NCBI GenBank assembly: GCA_015488935.1
Contig: WFMU01000017.1
Coordinates: 1 to 6,813 of the forward strand
Length of the DNA: 6,813 nucleotides
Direction of reading: 5' to 3'
Origin: Flavobacteriaceae bacterium
GTDB lineage: Bacteria > Bacteroidota > Bacteroidia > Flavobacteriales > Flavobacteriaceae
The notes beneath the pieces are model-generated. The model was not told the DNA's origin. It did not search any database and saw only the letters and a list, made by a program, of their open reading frames with translations. This document shows positions 1 through 6,813 of this stretch, piece after piece. A program made the translations under genes and the position numbers. Positions within the stretch are counted from its first letter, which is position 1. Every line of letters starts with the position of its first letter.

Positions 1-120
1 ATATACAAGATATTTATAGTATTATTGCAATCAGTTTTTATAAATAACATACTAAAATATAAAAAAGTAAGTTTTATAAGATATTGATATTAGCAACAAA
101 ATTGAAACTAACAACAAACT

Positions 121-3100
121 ATGTATAAAAATAAGGGGATTTATTTTAAACGTGTTATAATCTTGTTAGCATTATTGGGTAGTTTTGGATATGTATATGC
201 ACAAAACGCACCAATTGCCGTTAGAGATGTAAATACAGCAGACCAAGATGTTACATTAACCATAAATGCACCAGGTGTTTTAGCTAATGATACCGATGCA
301 GATGGAGATGCATTGGTAGTAACACGATTTACCATAAATGGTATTACCTTTTTTAACGCAGGAGCAACCGCAAATTTAGCAGAAGGAACCATAACAATTA
401 ATGCAGATGGAAGCTATACTTTTGTACCTACAGCAGGGTATAGTGGAACCGTGCCAGATATTGTTTACGAAATTTCAGATGGAACTAGTGTTGCATTAGC
501 AACATTATTATTAACTGTAGAAACAACAGCAGATTTATTAAGTATAGAATTAGTATCAAGTTGTAACCAAGGATATACTGCAAATGGAGATTACAAAATA
601 CGTTACGATATTCGATTAATGAATATGAGTATCGCTAGAGATTATCATCCATCAAGTTTAATTTCTAATATTAATTTGCAAGATGATTTACCAGCAGTAT
701 TTGGTAATGGTTGTGTAACACTAGTAGAAATTAACGGAATTAGCACCACAGAACCAGAAGATTTTGTTAACAACCCTTATCCACAAGATTGGGATACTGG
801 TTCTGTAAATCCAAACTTTCTTGGAGTAACATCGTCAAATATTTTTTCGGCAGCAGAAGTAACGAGTAATGTATTGTATCCAAGACAAATTGTACATGTG
901 AGTTTTTGTGTAACTGTAAATCCATTTTGCAACGGAAGACCAAATCCAACACCTTCTGGTTCAGGAATAACATTTGATAATTTAATAACAGCAAGTTCTT
1001 CAAGAGGAAATACTAGCTATCTTTTTAATAGTGTAATAGACTATCATACAAGTGAAACTACGGTAGCAGCAAATTTTTTTATTAATAACGTTGTAAGTAG
1101 TATCTCAGAACCACCCGTACAACCAAATGGTACCTACGATTTTACCAATACTGTAATTATTATAAACGATGGTACAACCACAGCAAATAATGTAAATTAC
1201 AATATGGGCTTAGGTAATTTTTACGATAATGGTGTTACTTTTTCAACCTTAACCATAACACAAGTTAGTGGACCAACGGTAAATATAAATCCAGCATTTA
1301 ATGGAGATGCAGAAAGTTTAATGTTAACCAATGGTAACAGTTTAAATGCAGGAGAAATCGTAATATTAGAAATACATTATATTGTAAATCCTCTGCCATC
1401 ATCCAATACAAGAATGCTATTTTCGCAATTATCAGAAAGTATGACACAAGGACCAGATGATAGTTTAAGTACCTTTGATGAAACATTACCAGCAAATAAA
1501 CGCCGATACTCTTATGTACTTTGGTCCGATGCCTTAGGAAATCATTTAGATAGATATTACACTGCAGCAACTCCTACCGATACGCCGAGTTCAAACGACC
1601 AATGTCAATGCGATTTATTAGGTATGCGTTTGCTGTACAACTTTAACTTAGAAGCAATAAAATCAAGTACAGTAATTAATGCAGCACCACAAGGCGTTGT
1701 AGAAAATGAAGAAATCTCTTTTCAAATATCGATTACCAACAAAAGTAATTTTTTACAAGTAGAAAATATACAATTGACAGACGATTTAACAGGAATTTGT
1801 GGAGGTAATATTGTACAAGTTTCAAATCCAGTAATTATTAGCTCCACTGCAACCACAACACCAACCTTAAATGCAGGATATAATGGAGTAACTGACACAA
1901 ATATATTTGATGGTGTTTCTGGAATAATTGAGCCAAATCAAAATGTTGTAATTGAACTTAAAGCTATTTTTAAAGACGATTGTATCGGAAATAATATTGC
2001 AACCTTTTCGGCAAGTGACCCATTAGGAAATAATACGGGATCTGTAGATTCAAACGAAGTTGCTGTTTCTGTTTTTTCAGATACAGATAATGATGGTATA
2101 ACTGATATTAACGATATTGATGATGATAACGATGGTATTCTAGATTTAGTAGAATTAAATGGATTAGATCCATTATTAGATGACGATAATGATGGTGTAC
2201 CAAATTATAGAGATACCGATTTTGGTACAGATGCTAATAACGATGGAATAGTAGATATTTTTGATTTTGATTTAGATGGTGTACCAAACCATTTCGATTT
2301 AGATAGCGATAATGATGGAATTACAGATATTATTGAAGGAGGAGGTATCGACGATGATGCAAATGGTCGTGTGCCAATTAATGCAGACGGAACATTAGTA
2401 GTAGATGCAGATGGTGATGGATTAACAGATGATTTTGTTATAGACACTACAGGAGATGGCATTGCAGACCAAGCAGTTGATGTAGATGTAGCTGGAGGAA
2501 TACTAATGCCACTTCCAAACACAGACGCTACAGGAAATCCAGATTATTTAGATATCGATTCTGATAATGATGGTATTGTAGATATTATCGAAGCGCAAAC
2601 ATCTGCAGGATATAATGCACCAAATCCAGTAAATACAGATGGATTAATCTTTACAACAGGTCTCGCACCAATAGATACCGATGGCGATAATACACCAGAT
2701 TATTTAGACTTAGATACCGATAATGATGGTGTAAGTGATGCTATTGAAGGTTGGGATTTTACAAACGATGGTGTGCCAGAAACAACCATTCAAAATACAG
2801 ATACCGATAATGATGGATTAGACAATGCCTATGATGTTGATGATACACAAATTAATCCAACAAATGCACAAACGCCTACTGATTTTCCAAATGTAGATAA
2901 TGCAGATACAGCAGAATTAGATTGGAGAGAATTAGAAGCAATTGTAGTTGTAATAGATGATGTAGAAGTAGTAGAAGGTGGTAATTTAGTGTTTACTATA
3001 TCCCTAACAAAATACAGAGATAATACTATTTTAAATGCAATTAATACAGATGTAGTAATGAACATTTTTACAACCGATGGTACAACTACAACAACACAAT

Positions 3101-4263
3101 ACGAAATAGCAACCGCACCATTTGATTATGACGAAATACCAAATACACCAACAACCATAACCATCCCTGCAGGAGACACTACATTTACAGTAACCATACC
3201 AACTACAGACGATACAATTTACGAATTAATAGAATACATGACCCTAAACGGAGAAATAACTTCAGGGAATACCATAAATACCGTGGAAACAGGAATTGGA
3301 AAAATACGAGATAACGACAATGCTCCAAATATTACAATGAACGATTCTAGAGCCGTAGAAGGAAATGATTTAATACATACTATAACACTATCTAACCCAA
3401 GTTCAACACCAGTAATTATTGATATAACAACTGTAGATGTTACAGCAATAAGTCCAGAAGATTATGCAGAATTTATCCATACACTTACCATAGATGGTAC
3501 AGTAGATCAGAACAATGCTAATTTAACAACTACATTTAATATTGCCACAGTAATTGATGGTTTAAATGAAGTAGATGAAGAATATATCGAAGTAAATGGT
3601 GTAGTAACAACAGCAAATGTTGGTATTGAAGATTTAAATAAAGAAGGTGTTATAGTAGATTTAGAACCGCCACCAGCAGTAAGTATCGATAATATTACCG
3701 TTACCGAAGGAGAAGTATTACACTTCACGATAAGTATTGATATTATGCATTTTGAAGATATATCACTAAATATTTTTACCTCAAATGTAACAGCAAGAGC
3801 ACCCGAAGATTATTTAGAACTTATAACTCAAGTAACCATACCTCCATACAGTACGAGTGTTACAGTAGATGTAATTACAAATGACGATAACTTAACAGAA
3901 GATATTGAAACACTAGAAATTAATGGTATTGTAACTACTTTTAATACCGTAAACCTAAATCCAGTTGGCGTTGGAACTATTTTAGATAACGATACACCAA
4001 ACCTGTTCTCTCCAAATGATGATGGTATAAGTGATGTTTTTGAAGTGATTAGTTTATATGCATATCCAAACTTTAAAATGCAAATATTTGACCGTTGGGG
4101 AAGCCAAGTTTATGACTATAAAAATGAAGGACGTACACAACCTATTTGGTGGAATGGAAATTGGCATAATAATCCAGTTCCAGAAGGCGTATATTATTAT
4201 ACCATAGATTATAATGATGGTAAGTCAAAACCAAAATCAGGATTTATACAATTAATACGATAA
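121..4263 (+). CDS. Large modular secreted surface protein with Calx-beta modules and T9SS type B (gliding motility-associated) C-terminal sorting domain
   Basis: Likely a cell-surface or secreted adhesin-like protein exported by Sec and then the type IX secretion system; its ligand is unknown. Visible modules by residue: signal peptide 1-27 (basic start, hydrophobic [10 protein letters not shown], cleavage after YVYA); cadherin/Ig-like module about 30-133 with the [12 protein letters not shown] signature; beta-rich DUF11-like modules about 138-652, which contain all eight cysteines (148, 198, 263, 270, 495, 497, 560, 621); Asp-rich thrombospondin-3-like array about 653-935 with many DxDNDG units, expected to bind calcium; three Calx-beta-like modules about 941-1066, 1067-1178 and 1185-1290, two of them ending in a DND motif; and a type B sorting domain 1294-1380 ([41 protein letters not shown]). 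The ATG at 121 gives a clean signal peptide; the leader is A-rich without a Shine-Dalgarno. The SprF-like gene follows directly. Architecture confidence is high; adhesion is inferred. Confidence 0.93.
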   Translation: MYKNKGIYFKRVIILLALLGSFGYVYAQNAPIAVRDVNTADQDVTLTINAPGVLANDTDADGDALVVTRFTINGITFFNAGATANLAEGTITINADGSYTFVPTAGYSGTVPDIVYEISDGTSVALATLLLTVETTADLLSIELVSSCNQGYTANGDYKIRYDIRLMNMSIARDYHPSSLISNINLQDDLPAVFGNGCVTLVEINGISTTEPEDFVNNPYPQDWDTGSVNPNFLGVTSSNIFSAAEVTSNVLYPRQIVHVSFCVTVNPFCNGRPNPTPSGSGITFDNLITASSSRGNTSYLFNSVIDYHTSETTVAANFFINNVVSSISEPPVQPNGTYDFTNTVIIINDGTTTANNVNYNMGLGNFYDNGVTFSTLTITQVSGPTVNINPAFNGDAESLMLTNGNSLNAGEIVILEIHYIVNPLPSSNTRMLFSQLSESMTQGPDDSLSTFDETLPANKRRYSYVLWSDALGNHLDRYYTAATPTDTPSSNDQCQCDLLGMRLLYNFNLEAIKSSTVINAAPQGVVENEEISFQISITNKSNFLQVENIQLTDDLTGICGGNIVQVSNPVIISSTATTTPTLNAGYNGVTDTNIFDGVSGIIEPNQNVVIELKAIFKDDCIGNNIATFSASDPLGNNTGSVDSNEVAVSVFSDTDNDGITDINDIDDDNDGILDLVELNGLDPLLDDDNDGVPNYRDTDFGTDANNDGIVDIFDFDLDGVPNHFDLDSDNDGITDIIEGGGIDDDANGRVPINADGTLVVDADGDGLTDDFVIDTTGDGIADQAVDVDVAGGILMPLPNTDATGNPDYLDIDSDNDGIVDIIEAQTSAGYNAPNPVNTDGLIFTTGLAPIDTDGDNTPDYLDLDTDNDGVSDAIEGWDFTNDGVPETTIQNTDTDNDGLDNAYDVDDTQINPTNAQTPTDFPNVDNADTAELDWRELEAIVVVIDDVEVVEGGNLVFTISLTKYRDNTILNAINTDVVMNIFTTDGTTTTTQYEIATAPFDYDEIPNTPTTITIPAGDTTFTVTIPTTDDTIYELIEYMTLNGEITSGNTINTVETGIGKIRDNDNAPNITMNDSRAVEGNDLIHTITLSNPSSTPVIIDITTVDVTAISPEDYAEFIHTLTIDGTVDQNNANLTTTFNIATVIDGLNEVDEEYIEVNGVVTTANVGIEDLNKEGVIVDLEPPPAVSIDNITVTEGEVLHFTISIDIMHFEDISLNIFTSNVTARAPEDYLELITQVTIPPYSTSVTVDVITNDDNLTEDIETLEINGIVTTFNTVNLNPVGVGTILDNDTPNLFSPNDDGISDVFEVISLYAYPNFKMQIFDRWGSQVYDYKNEGRTQPIWWNGNWHNNPVPEGVYYYTIDYNDGKSKPKSGFIQLIR
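2077..2925 (+). repeat. Asp-rich thrombospondin type 3-like repeat array inside the large cargo gene
   Basis: Residues about 653-935 of the cargo consist of imperfect calcium-loop units of the DxDNDGxxD type, for example [66 protein letters not shown] and DTDNDGLDN. At DNA level GATACCGATAATGATGG recurs exactly at 2713-2729 and 2800-2816, but the copies otherwise differ, so this is an old degenerate protein repeat rather than a recent tandem duplication. In the family such arrays form a calcium-stabilised rigid stalk; that role here is inference. Confidence 0.85.
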
Positions 4264-4268
4264 AGGAG
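4264..4268 (+). promoter_or_regulatory. Shine-Dalgarno AGGAG overlapping the upstream stop region; selects the start of the SprF-like gene
   Basis: AGGAG begins right after the TAA of the cargo gene (4261-4263). Two in-frame ATGs follow, at 4269 and 4275. The site abuts the first with no spacing but lies 6 bases before the second, so ATG 4275 is the better start. The placement suggests translational coupling between cargo and partner. A clear Shine-Dalgarno contrasts with the A-rich leaders of the other genes here. Confidence 0.7.
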
Positions 4269-4274
4269 ATGAAG

Positions 4275-5189
4275 ATGATAAAAAAAATTACCACCGTATT
4301 TTTAGTGTTGCTAAGTTTACAATCTTATGCACAACAAAATCCACATTATACACAATACATGTATAATATGAACGTAATAAATCCAGCTTATGCAGGAGCA
4401 AGAGCAGATTTAAGTATTGGCTTATTGGCACGTAAACAATGGGTTGGAGTAGAGGGTGCACCAGAAACACAAACTTTCTCGGCAAATGCTAGAACCTTAA
4501 ATGGAGTTGGCTTAGGATTATCCGTAGTACATGATAAATTAGGATTAGCAGAAGCTACTAATTTTAATGCAGATATTTCTTATACCATAGTAACATCCAC
4601 TTACTCAAGATTGGCACTTGGATTTAAAGGTGGACTATCTACCTATTCCGATAATTTGAGTAGAGGTGTAACACCAGATAACGATGTTAATCCAGATTTA
4701 AAAGGTACTTATCCAAATTTAGGTTTAGGAGCATTTTATTACGATAAGCGTTTCTATGCAGGAGTATCTATCCCACAATTATTTAAAACACCAATATTTG
4801 TATTAGATAACGAATATACTAGTGGAATAAGTAAAAAACTAAACTATTTTGCAACTTTTGGATATGTATTTGATCTAACAGAAAAAGTAAAATTTAAACC
4901 ATCTACATTAATAAAGATTTCTACAGGATTGCCATTATCGGTAGATATTAATGCAAATATGTTATACGATAAAAAAATAGAATTTGGTATCTCTTACCGT
5001 TATAACGATTCTGTACATGGTATGGTAGCATTGTTATTTAACGAAAGTATTCGCTTAGGATATGCTTACGATTATACCTTAACAAATTTAGGAAATTACA
5101 ATAGCGGAACACACGAAATTATGTTACTGTTTGATATCGGATTTAAAAAACGAGGCAGATGGTTAAACGATAGTTCTTGCTACTTTTAG
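4275..5189 (+). CDS. PorP/SprF-family type IX secretion system outer-membrane protein
   Basis: Predicted outer-membrane beta-barrel partner of T9SS cargo. From ATG 4275 it is 304 residues, normal for the PorP/SprF family. It begins with a signal peptide (MIKKITTVFLVLLSLQSYA, then QQNP) followed by the family hallmark PHYTQYMYNMNVINPAYAGA and the RKQWVGVEGAPETQ stretch. The body alternates short amphipathic beta strands and turns (GLGLSVVHDKLG, LGLGAFYYDKRFYAGVS, FGISYRYNDS, IRLGYAYDY) and closes with the conserved SGTHEIMLLFDIGF near the C-terminus. An in-frame ATG at 4269 is possible but has no room for the ribosome-binding site. It follows the type B sorting-domain cargo with 11 bases between stop and start, like sprF after sprB in F. 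johnsoniae, where SprF is needed for SprB secretion. It is therefore probably the dedicated partner of the upstream protein; this specific pairing is inferred. It is a paralogue type, so sprF itself is not claimed. Confidence 0.92.
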   Translation: MIKKITTVFLVLLSLQSYAQQNPHYTQYMYNMNVINPAYAGARADLSIGLLARKQWVGVEGAPETQTFSANARTLNGVGLGLSVVHDKLGLAEATNFNADISYTIVTSTYSRLALGFKGGLSTYSDNLSRGVTPDNDVNPDLKGTYPNLGLGAFYYDKRFYAGVSIPQLFKTPIFVLDNEYTSGISKKLNYFATFGYVFDLTEKVKFKPSTLIKISTGLPLSVDINANMLYDKKIEFGISYRYNDSVHGMVALLFNESIRLGYAYDYTLTNLGNYNSGTHEIMLLFDIGFKKRGRWLNDSSCYF

Positions 5190-5199
5190 CTAAAGTTGG

Positions 5200-6396
5200 T
5201 TAAGAAATAACACCACTACCTACTAGTTCATCTCCAATATACCAAGCAACAAATTGTCCTTCGGTAATGGCAGATTGCATATTGTCAAATAAAACAAATA
5301 AGCCATCTTTAGTTTTGTGAAGTACTGCTTTTTCTAAAGGTTGTCTGTATCGTATTCTTGCCAATACATTAAGAGTTTCTTTTGGTTTTAAAGCCAAATC
5401 TGGTCTTATAAAATGCAATTCGTTATTAGTTATAAACAAACATCTGCGATACAATCCAGGGTGATTTTTACCTTCGCCTGTATAAATAATATTTTCTATA
5501 ACATCAGTTTCAATTACAAACAATGGCTCTTTAGTACCGCCAACAGCTAATCCTTTGCGCTGTCCTTTGGTAAAATAATGTGCACCTTGATGCTTACCAA
5601 CCACTTTTCCATCACTTTTATGATATACATATTTGGTAGCTAAAAATTCCAATTCTTCCAATTTATGCTTAAATTTAGGAAGTGTTTTATTATACATAGG
5701 AGCATCTTTGGCAATAGTTACAATAACACCTTCTTTAGGCTGTAATTTTTGTTGTAAAAATTCAGGCAATCGAACTTTTCCTATAAAGCATAAACCTTGC
5801 GAATCTTTTTTGTCGGCAGTAACTAAATCTAATTCTGTAGCTATTTTACGAACTTCGGGTTTGGTTAATTCTCCAATAGGAAATAAAGTTTTTGATAATT
5901 GTTCTTGCGATAGTTGACATAAGAAATAAGATTGGTCTTTATTACCATCTTTACCTGCTAATAGTTGGTAGGTTTCTATATTATTAATTGTCGTAATTCC
6001 TTTTCTACAATAATGACCAGTAGCAACAAAATCGGCACCTAATTCTAGAGCAATTTTTAAAAAAACGTCAAATTTAATCTCACGATTACATAAAACATCT
6101 GGATTTGGAGTTCTTCCTATCTTATATTCATGGAACATATAATTTACAATACGTTCTTTATATTGTTCGCTTAAGTCAACAACTTGAAAGGGAATATTTA
6201 GTTTTTCGGCAACAAGCATAGCATCATTACTATCTTCTACCCAAGGACATTCGTTAGATATTATTACCGAATCGTCATGCCAATTCTTCATAAAAAGTCC
6301 AATAACTTCATATCCTTGCTGTTGCAATAAATAAGCAGCTACGCTGGAATCAACTCCTCCAGAAAGACCAACTATTACTCTTTTATTAGTATTCAA
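5200..6396 (-). CDS. mnmA: tRNA-specific 2-thiouridylase MnmA
   Basis: Cytoplasmic enzyme that adenylates and then thiolates C2 of the wobble uridine (U34) of Lys, Glu and Gln tRNAs, taking sulfur from the cysteine desulfurase relay. Visible motifs: ATP PP-loop SGGVDSS at residues 12-18, catalytic Cys103 in [12 protein letters not shown], second catalytic Cys203 in [14 protein letters not shown] 125-129, KDQSYFLC 153-160, [10 protein letters not shown] 278-287, and a C-terminal beta-barrel ending VGSGVIS. At 398 residues it is about 30 longer than the E. coli enzyme; the extra stretch is near 229-262, before [16 protein letters not shown], and this longer form is usual in Bacteroidota. The start is TTG at 6394-6396: an in-frame TAA lies one codon upstream of it and the PP-loop begins at residue 12, leaving no other good start. 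No Shine-Dalgarno is visible. Its stop lies 10 bases from the convergent SprF-like gene. Confidence 0.97.
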   Translation of the reverse strand: MNTNKRVIVGLSGGVDSSVAAYLLQQQGYEVIGLFMKNWHDDSVIISNECPWVEDSNDAMLVAEKLNIPFQVVDLSEQYKERIVNYMFHEYKIGRTPNPDVLCNREIKFDVFLKIALELGADFVATGHYCRKGITTINNIETYQLLAGKDGNKDQSYFLCQLSQEQLSKTLFPIGELTKPEVRKIATELDLVTADKKDSQGLCFIGKVRLPEFLQQKLQPKEGVIVTIAKDAPMYNKTLPKFKHKLEELEFLATKYVYHKSDGKVVGKHQGAHYFTKGQRKGLAVGGTKEPLFVIETDVIENIIYTGEGKNHPGLYRRCLFITNNELHFIRPDLALKPKETLNVLARIRYRQPLEKAVLHKTKDGLFVLFDNMQSAITEGQFVAWYIGDELVGSGVIS

Positions 6397-6415
6397 TTTT
6401 TATAAATTTGTTTGG

Positions 6416-6423
6416 CAAAAATA
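6416..6423 (-). promoter_or_regulatory. Probable -7 element TATTTTTG of the mnmA promoter
   Basis: On the minus strand TATTTTTG fits the Bacteroidota -7 consensus TAnnTTTG exactly. It lies 19 bases before the TTG start of mnmA, giving a short leader of about 13-15 nt. The nearest upstream TTG (6437-6439) has a 13-base spacer, shorter than usual, so the -33 part is weak or absent. The box starts just past the T-tract of the preceding ncRNA terminator, so mnmA could also receive read-through. Confidence 0.5.
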
Positions 6424-6540
6424 CAAAAAAAGCTACCAAGAGCACTTGTAAAAAACAAATTATCTGATGGTAGCCAACTAACAACTATTTTGTATGCTGT
6501 CTCGGGTTTTTATTAGCAATAATCCCACTTCTTTTTTCGT
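6423..6540 (-). ncRNA. Candidate structured small RNA of about 118 nt, possibly 6S-like, upstream of mnmA
   Basis: Three independent signals agree. A good flavobacterial promoter (-7 TATATTTG ending at 6545) predicts a start near 6540. The predicted 5' end ACGAAAAAAG (6540-6531) can pair over 10 bp, including one G-U, with the 3' tail CTTTTTTTGT (6432-6423), closing the RNA. The 3' part is an intrinsic terminator hairpin. Between them is a small hairpin at 6504-6526 (GGG, TTATT, loop GCT, AATAA, CCC). The 3' hairpin has a 7-bp outer stem, an internal loop containing GATAATTTG that resembles a -7 element, and a 5-bp inner stem. No convincing coding frame is seen. A closed terminal stem, a central open region and about 110-120 nt would suit the 6S-Flavo class, but I cannot match the consensus without a covariance search. 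The alternative is an mnmA leader with an attenuator. Confidence 0.5.
6425..6474 (-). terminator. Intrinsic terminator of the candidate ncRNA, between it and mnmA
   Basis: On the minus strand GCTACCA (6474-6468) pairs perfectly with TGGTAGC (6438-6432), followed at once by seven T (6431-6425). Within the 29-base interval a second stem TTTGT/ACAAG (6459-6455 with 6449-6445) surrounds a five-T loop, so the fold is a long interrupted hairpin. The short 7-bp outer stem may permit partial read-through into mnmA. Confidence 0.7.
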
Positions 6541-6544
6541 CGTA

Positions 6545-6572
6545 CAAATATAAAGTGAAAAGTAAATACCAA
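6545..6572 (-). promoter_or_regulatory. Bacteroidota-type promoter (TTG, 17-base spacer, TATATTTG) for the candidate ncRNA
   Basis: On the minus strand TTG at 6572-6570 is followed after 17 bases by TATATTTG at 6552-6545, an exact TAnnTTTG -7 box with acceptable -33 spacing. The predicted start is near 6540, about 144 bases before the mnmA start codon. The -33 element lies at the edge of the T-tract of the preceding hairpin terminator, so the two sites overlap. Confidence 0.65.
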
Positions 6573-6598
6573 AAAAGGGGAAAAATCCCCTTTTTTTT
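6571..6598 (-). terminator. Strong bidirectional-type intrinsic terminator after the cysteine-rich peptide gene
   Basis: AAAAAAGGGGA and TCCCCTTTTTT form an 11-bp perfect inverted repeat (6571-6581 with 6586-6596) around a four-base loop. On the minus strand the GGGGA/TCCCC core is followed by six T, as expected for a terminator about 80 bases past the peptide stop codon. The plus strand also has a T8 tract, so it could work in both directions, although no rightward gene reaches it. Confidence 0.85.
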
Positions 6599-6676
6599 AC
6601 AATTTTGAAAAAAAATGACAGACCGAAAAGTAACTATTTAATTTTCAGCAAATTATTTTTTAAATTAAATTATTTT

Positions 6677-6813
6677 TTAGAAATCACCAATTGTTGGTCC
6701 TTGTTCAGCATCACAAATTACCGAACCAATTGGATAACAGGCACCATGATAGCAGCATTTTCCACGTCCACAATGTCCTCGTGCATCACAAGCTCTTCTA
6801 CCTCCATTAATAC
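6677..6813 (-). CDS. Partial small gene: double-glycine-leader, six-cysteine knottin-patterned peptide (3' end only)
   Basis: Only the last 44 codons and stop are present; the start lies beyond the right edge. The visible peptide begins INGG, the end of the double-glycine leader class (LSxxELxxIxGG), and then has a 40-residue basic, Gly- and Cys-rich tail: RRACDARGHC, GRGKCCYHGAC, YPIGSVIC, and DAEQGPTIGDF at the end. Its six cysteines are spaced C-x5-C-x4-CC-x4-C-x7-C, within the inhibitor cystine-knot spacing. Bacteroidota encode many short 'bacteriocin-type signal' peptides with INGG-like ends, normally cut and exported by C39-peptidase ABC transporters; none is visible here. A secreted disulfide-rich peptide, perhaps antimicrobial or signalling, is inferred. 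The TAA is followed by AT-rich sequence and a strong terminator. A competing 29-codon frame (6718-6807) looks like a shadow. The ORF is clear; function is unknown. Confidence 0.7.
   Translation of the reverse strand, partial: INGGRRACDARGHCGRGKCCYHGACYPIGSVICDAEQGPTIGDF

Noticed and set aside
20..27. TATTATTG as a -7 promoter box for the cargo gene
   Set aside because: It has one mismatch to TAnnTTTG and any -33 element would fall outside or at the very edge of the window; in such AT-rich DNA this is not enough. Nothing else in 1-120 is callable.
2205..2522. Minus-strand Ser/Pro-rich ORF opposite the calcium-repeat array
   Set aside because: Its low-complexity composition is simply the complement of the repeated Asp/Gly codons; not a gene.
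2077..2925. Repeated GATAATGATGG units as a CRISPR or recent tandem array
   Set aside because: The units are irregular, in frame and encode calcium-binding DxDNDG loops; there are no constant repeats with unique spacers.
5181..5200. Near-palindrome around TTTAGCTAAA at the convergent gene ends, as a shared terminator
   Set aside because: It has no loop, is short and AT-rich, and has no proper T-tract; no convincing intrinsic terminator is seen between the SprF-like gene and mnmA.
5633..5917. Plus-strand 94-codon ORF inside mnmA
   Set aside because: It is the antisense shadow of a highly conserved enzyme gene, with no ribosome-binding site and no recognisable domain.
6403..6410. Plus-strand TAAATTTG as a rightward promoter
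   Set aside because: It fits the -7 consensus but no TTG lies at -33 distance and no rightward gene follows within the window.
6650..6678. Direct repeat AAATTATTTTTT (6650-6661 and 6667-6678) after the peptide gene
   Set aside because: Low-complexity A/T sequence next to the stop codon; only two short copies, so chance is a sufficient explanation.
6718..6807. A complete 29-codon minus-strand ORF (ATG to TAA) overlapping the cysteine-rich peptide in another frame
   Set aside because: It has no ribosome-binding site upstream, has acidic/hydrophobic composition without family features, and is fully covered by the frame with INGG and six regularly spaced cysteines.

Overview
The window is AT-rich DNA that reads as a marine or aquatic member of the Bacteroidota, most likely Flavobacteriaceae. 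Four signs support this: a type IX secretion (T9SS) cargo with a gliding-motility-associated C-terminal domain, a PorP/SprF-family partner directly downstream, an MnmA with the long Bacteroidota-type form, and promoters of the TTG / TAnnTTTG kind. Most starts have A-rich leaders rather than Shine-Dalgarno sites.

Left part, rightward transcription (1-5189). A 120-base AT-rich leader precedes a 1380-residue modular secreted protein (121-4263). It has a signal peptide, a cadherin/Ig-like module, DUF11-like beta modules that hold all eight cysteines, an Asp-rich thrombospondin-3-type calcium-binding array, three Calx-beta-like modules and a type B T9SS sorting domain. Overlapping its stop codon is the ribosome-binding site of a PorP/SprF-like outer-membrane protein (start best placed at 4275, end 5189). 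This cargo plus SprF-like pair parallels sprB-sprF of Flavobacterium johnsoniae, and the two products probably work together in export or surface display of the large protein.

Right part, leftward transcription (6813-5200). At the right edge is the 3' end of a small gene encoding an INGG double-glycine-type leader end followed by a 40-residue tail with six cysteines spaced C-x5-C-x4-CC-x4-C-x7-C, the cystine-knot (knottin) pattern. A strong hairpin terminator follows. Its T-tract merges with the -33 element of a good flavobacterial promoter, which is predicted to drive a compact RNA of about 118 nt. The two ends of this RNA can pair with each other and it ends in an intrinsic terminator, so I call it a candidate 6S-like or other structured ncRNA. 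Immediately after it, with its own -7 box and a TTG start, lies mnmA (5200-6396), the tRNA 2-thiouridine synthase. mnmA converges on the SprF-like gene with only 10 bases between stop codons.

The T9SS pair and mnmA are ordinary in kind. The most notable items are the knottin-patterned double-glycine peptide at the right edge and the structured RNA between it and mnmA.
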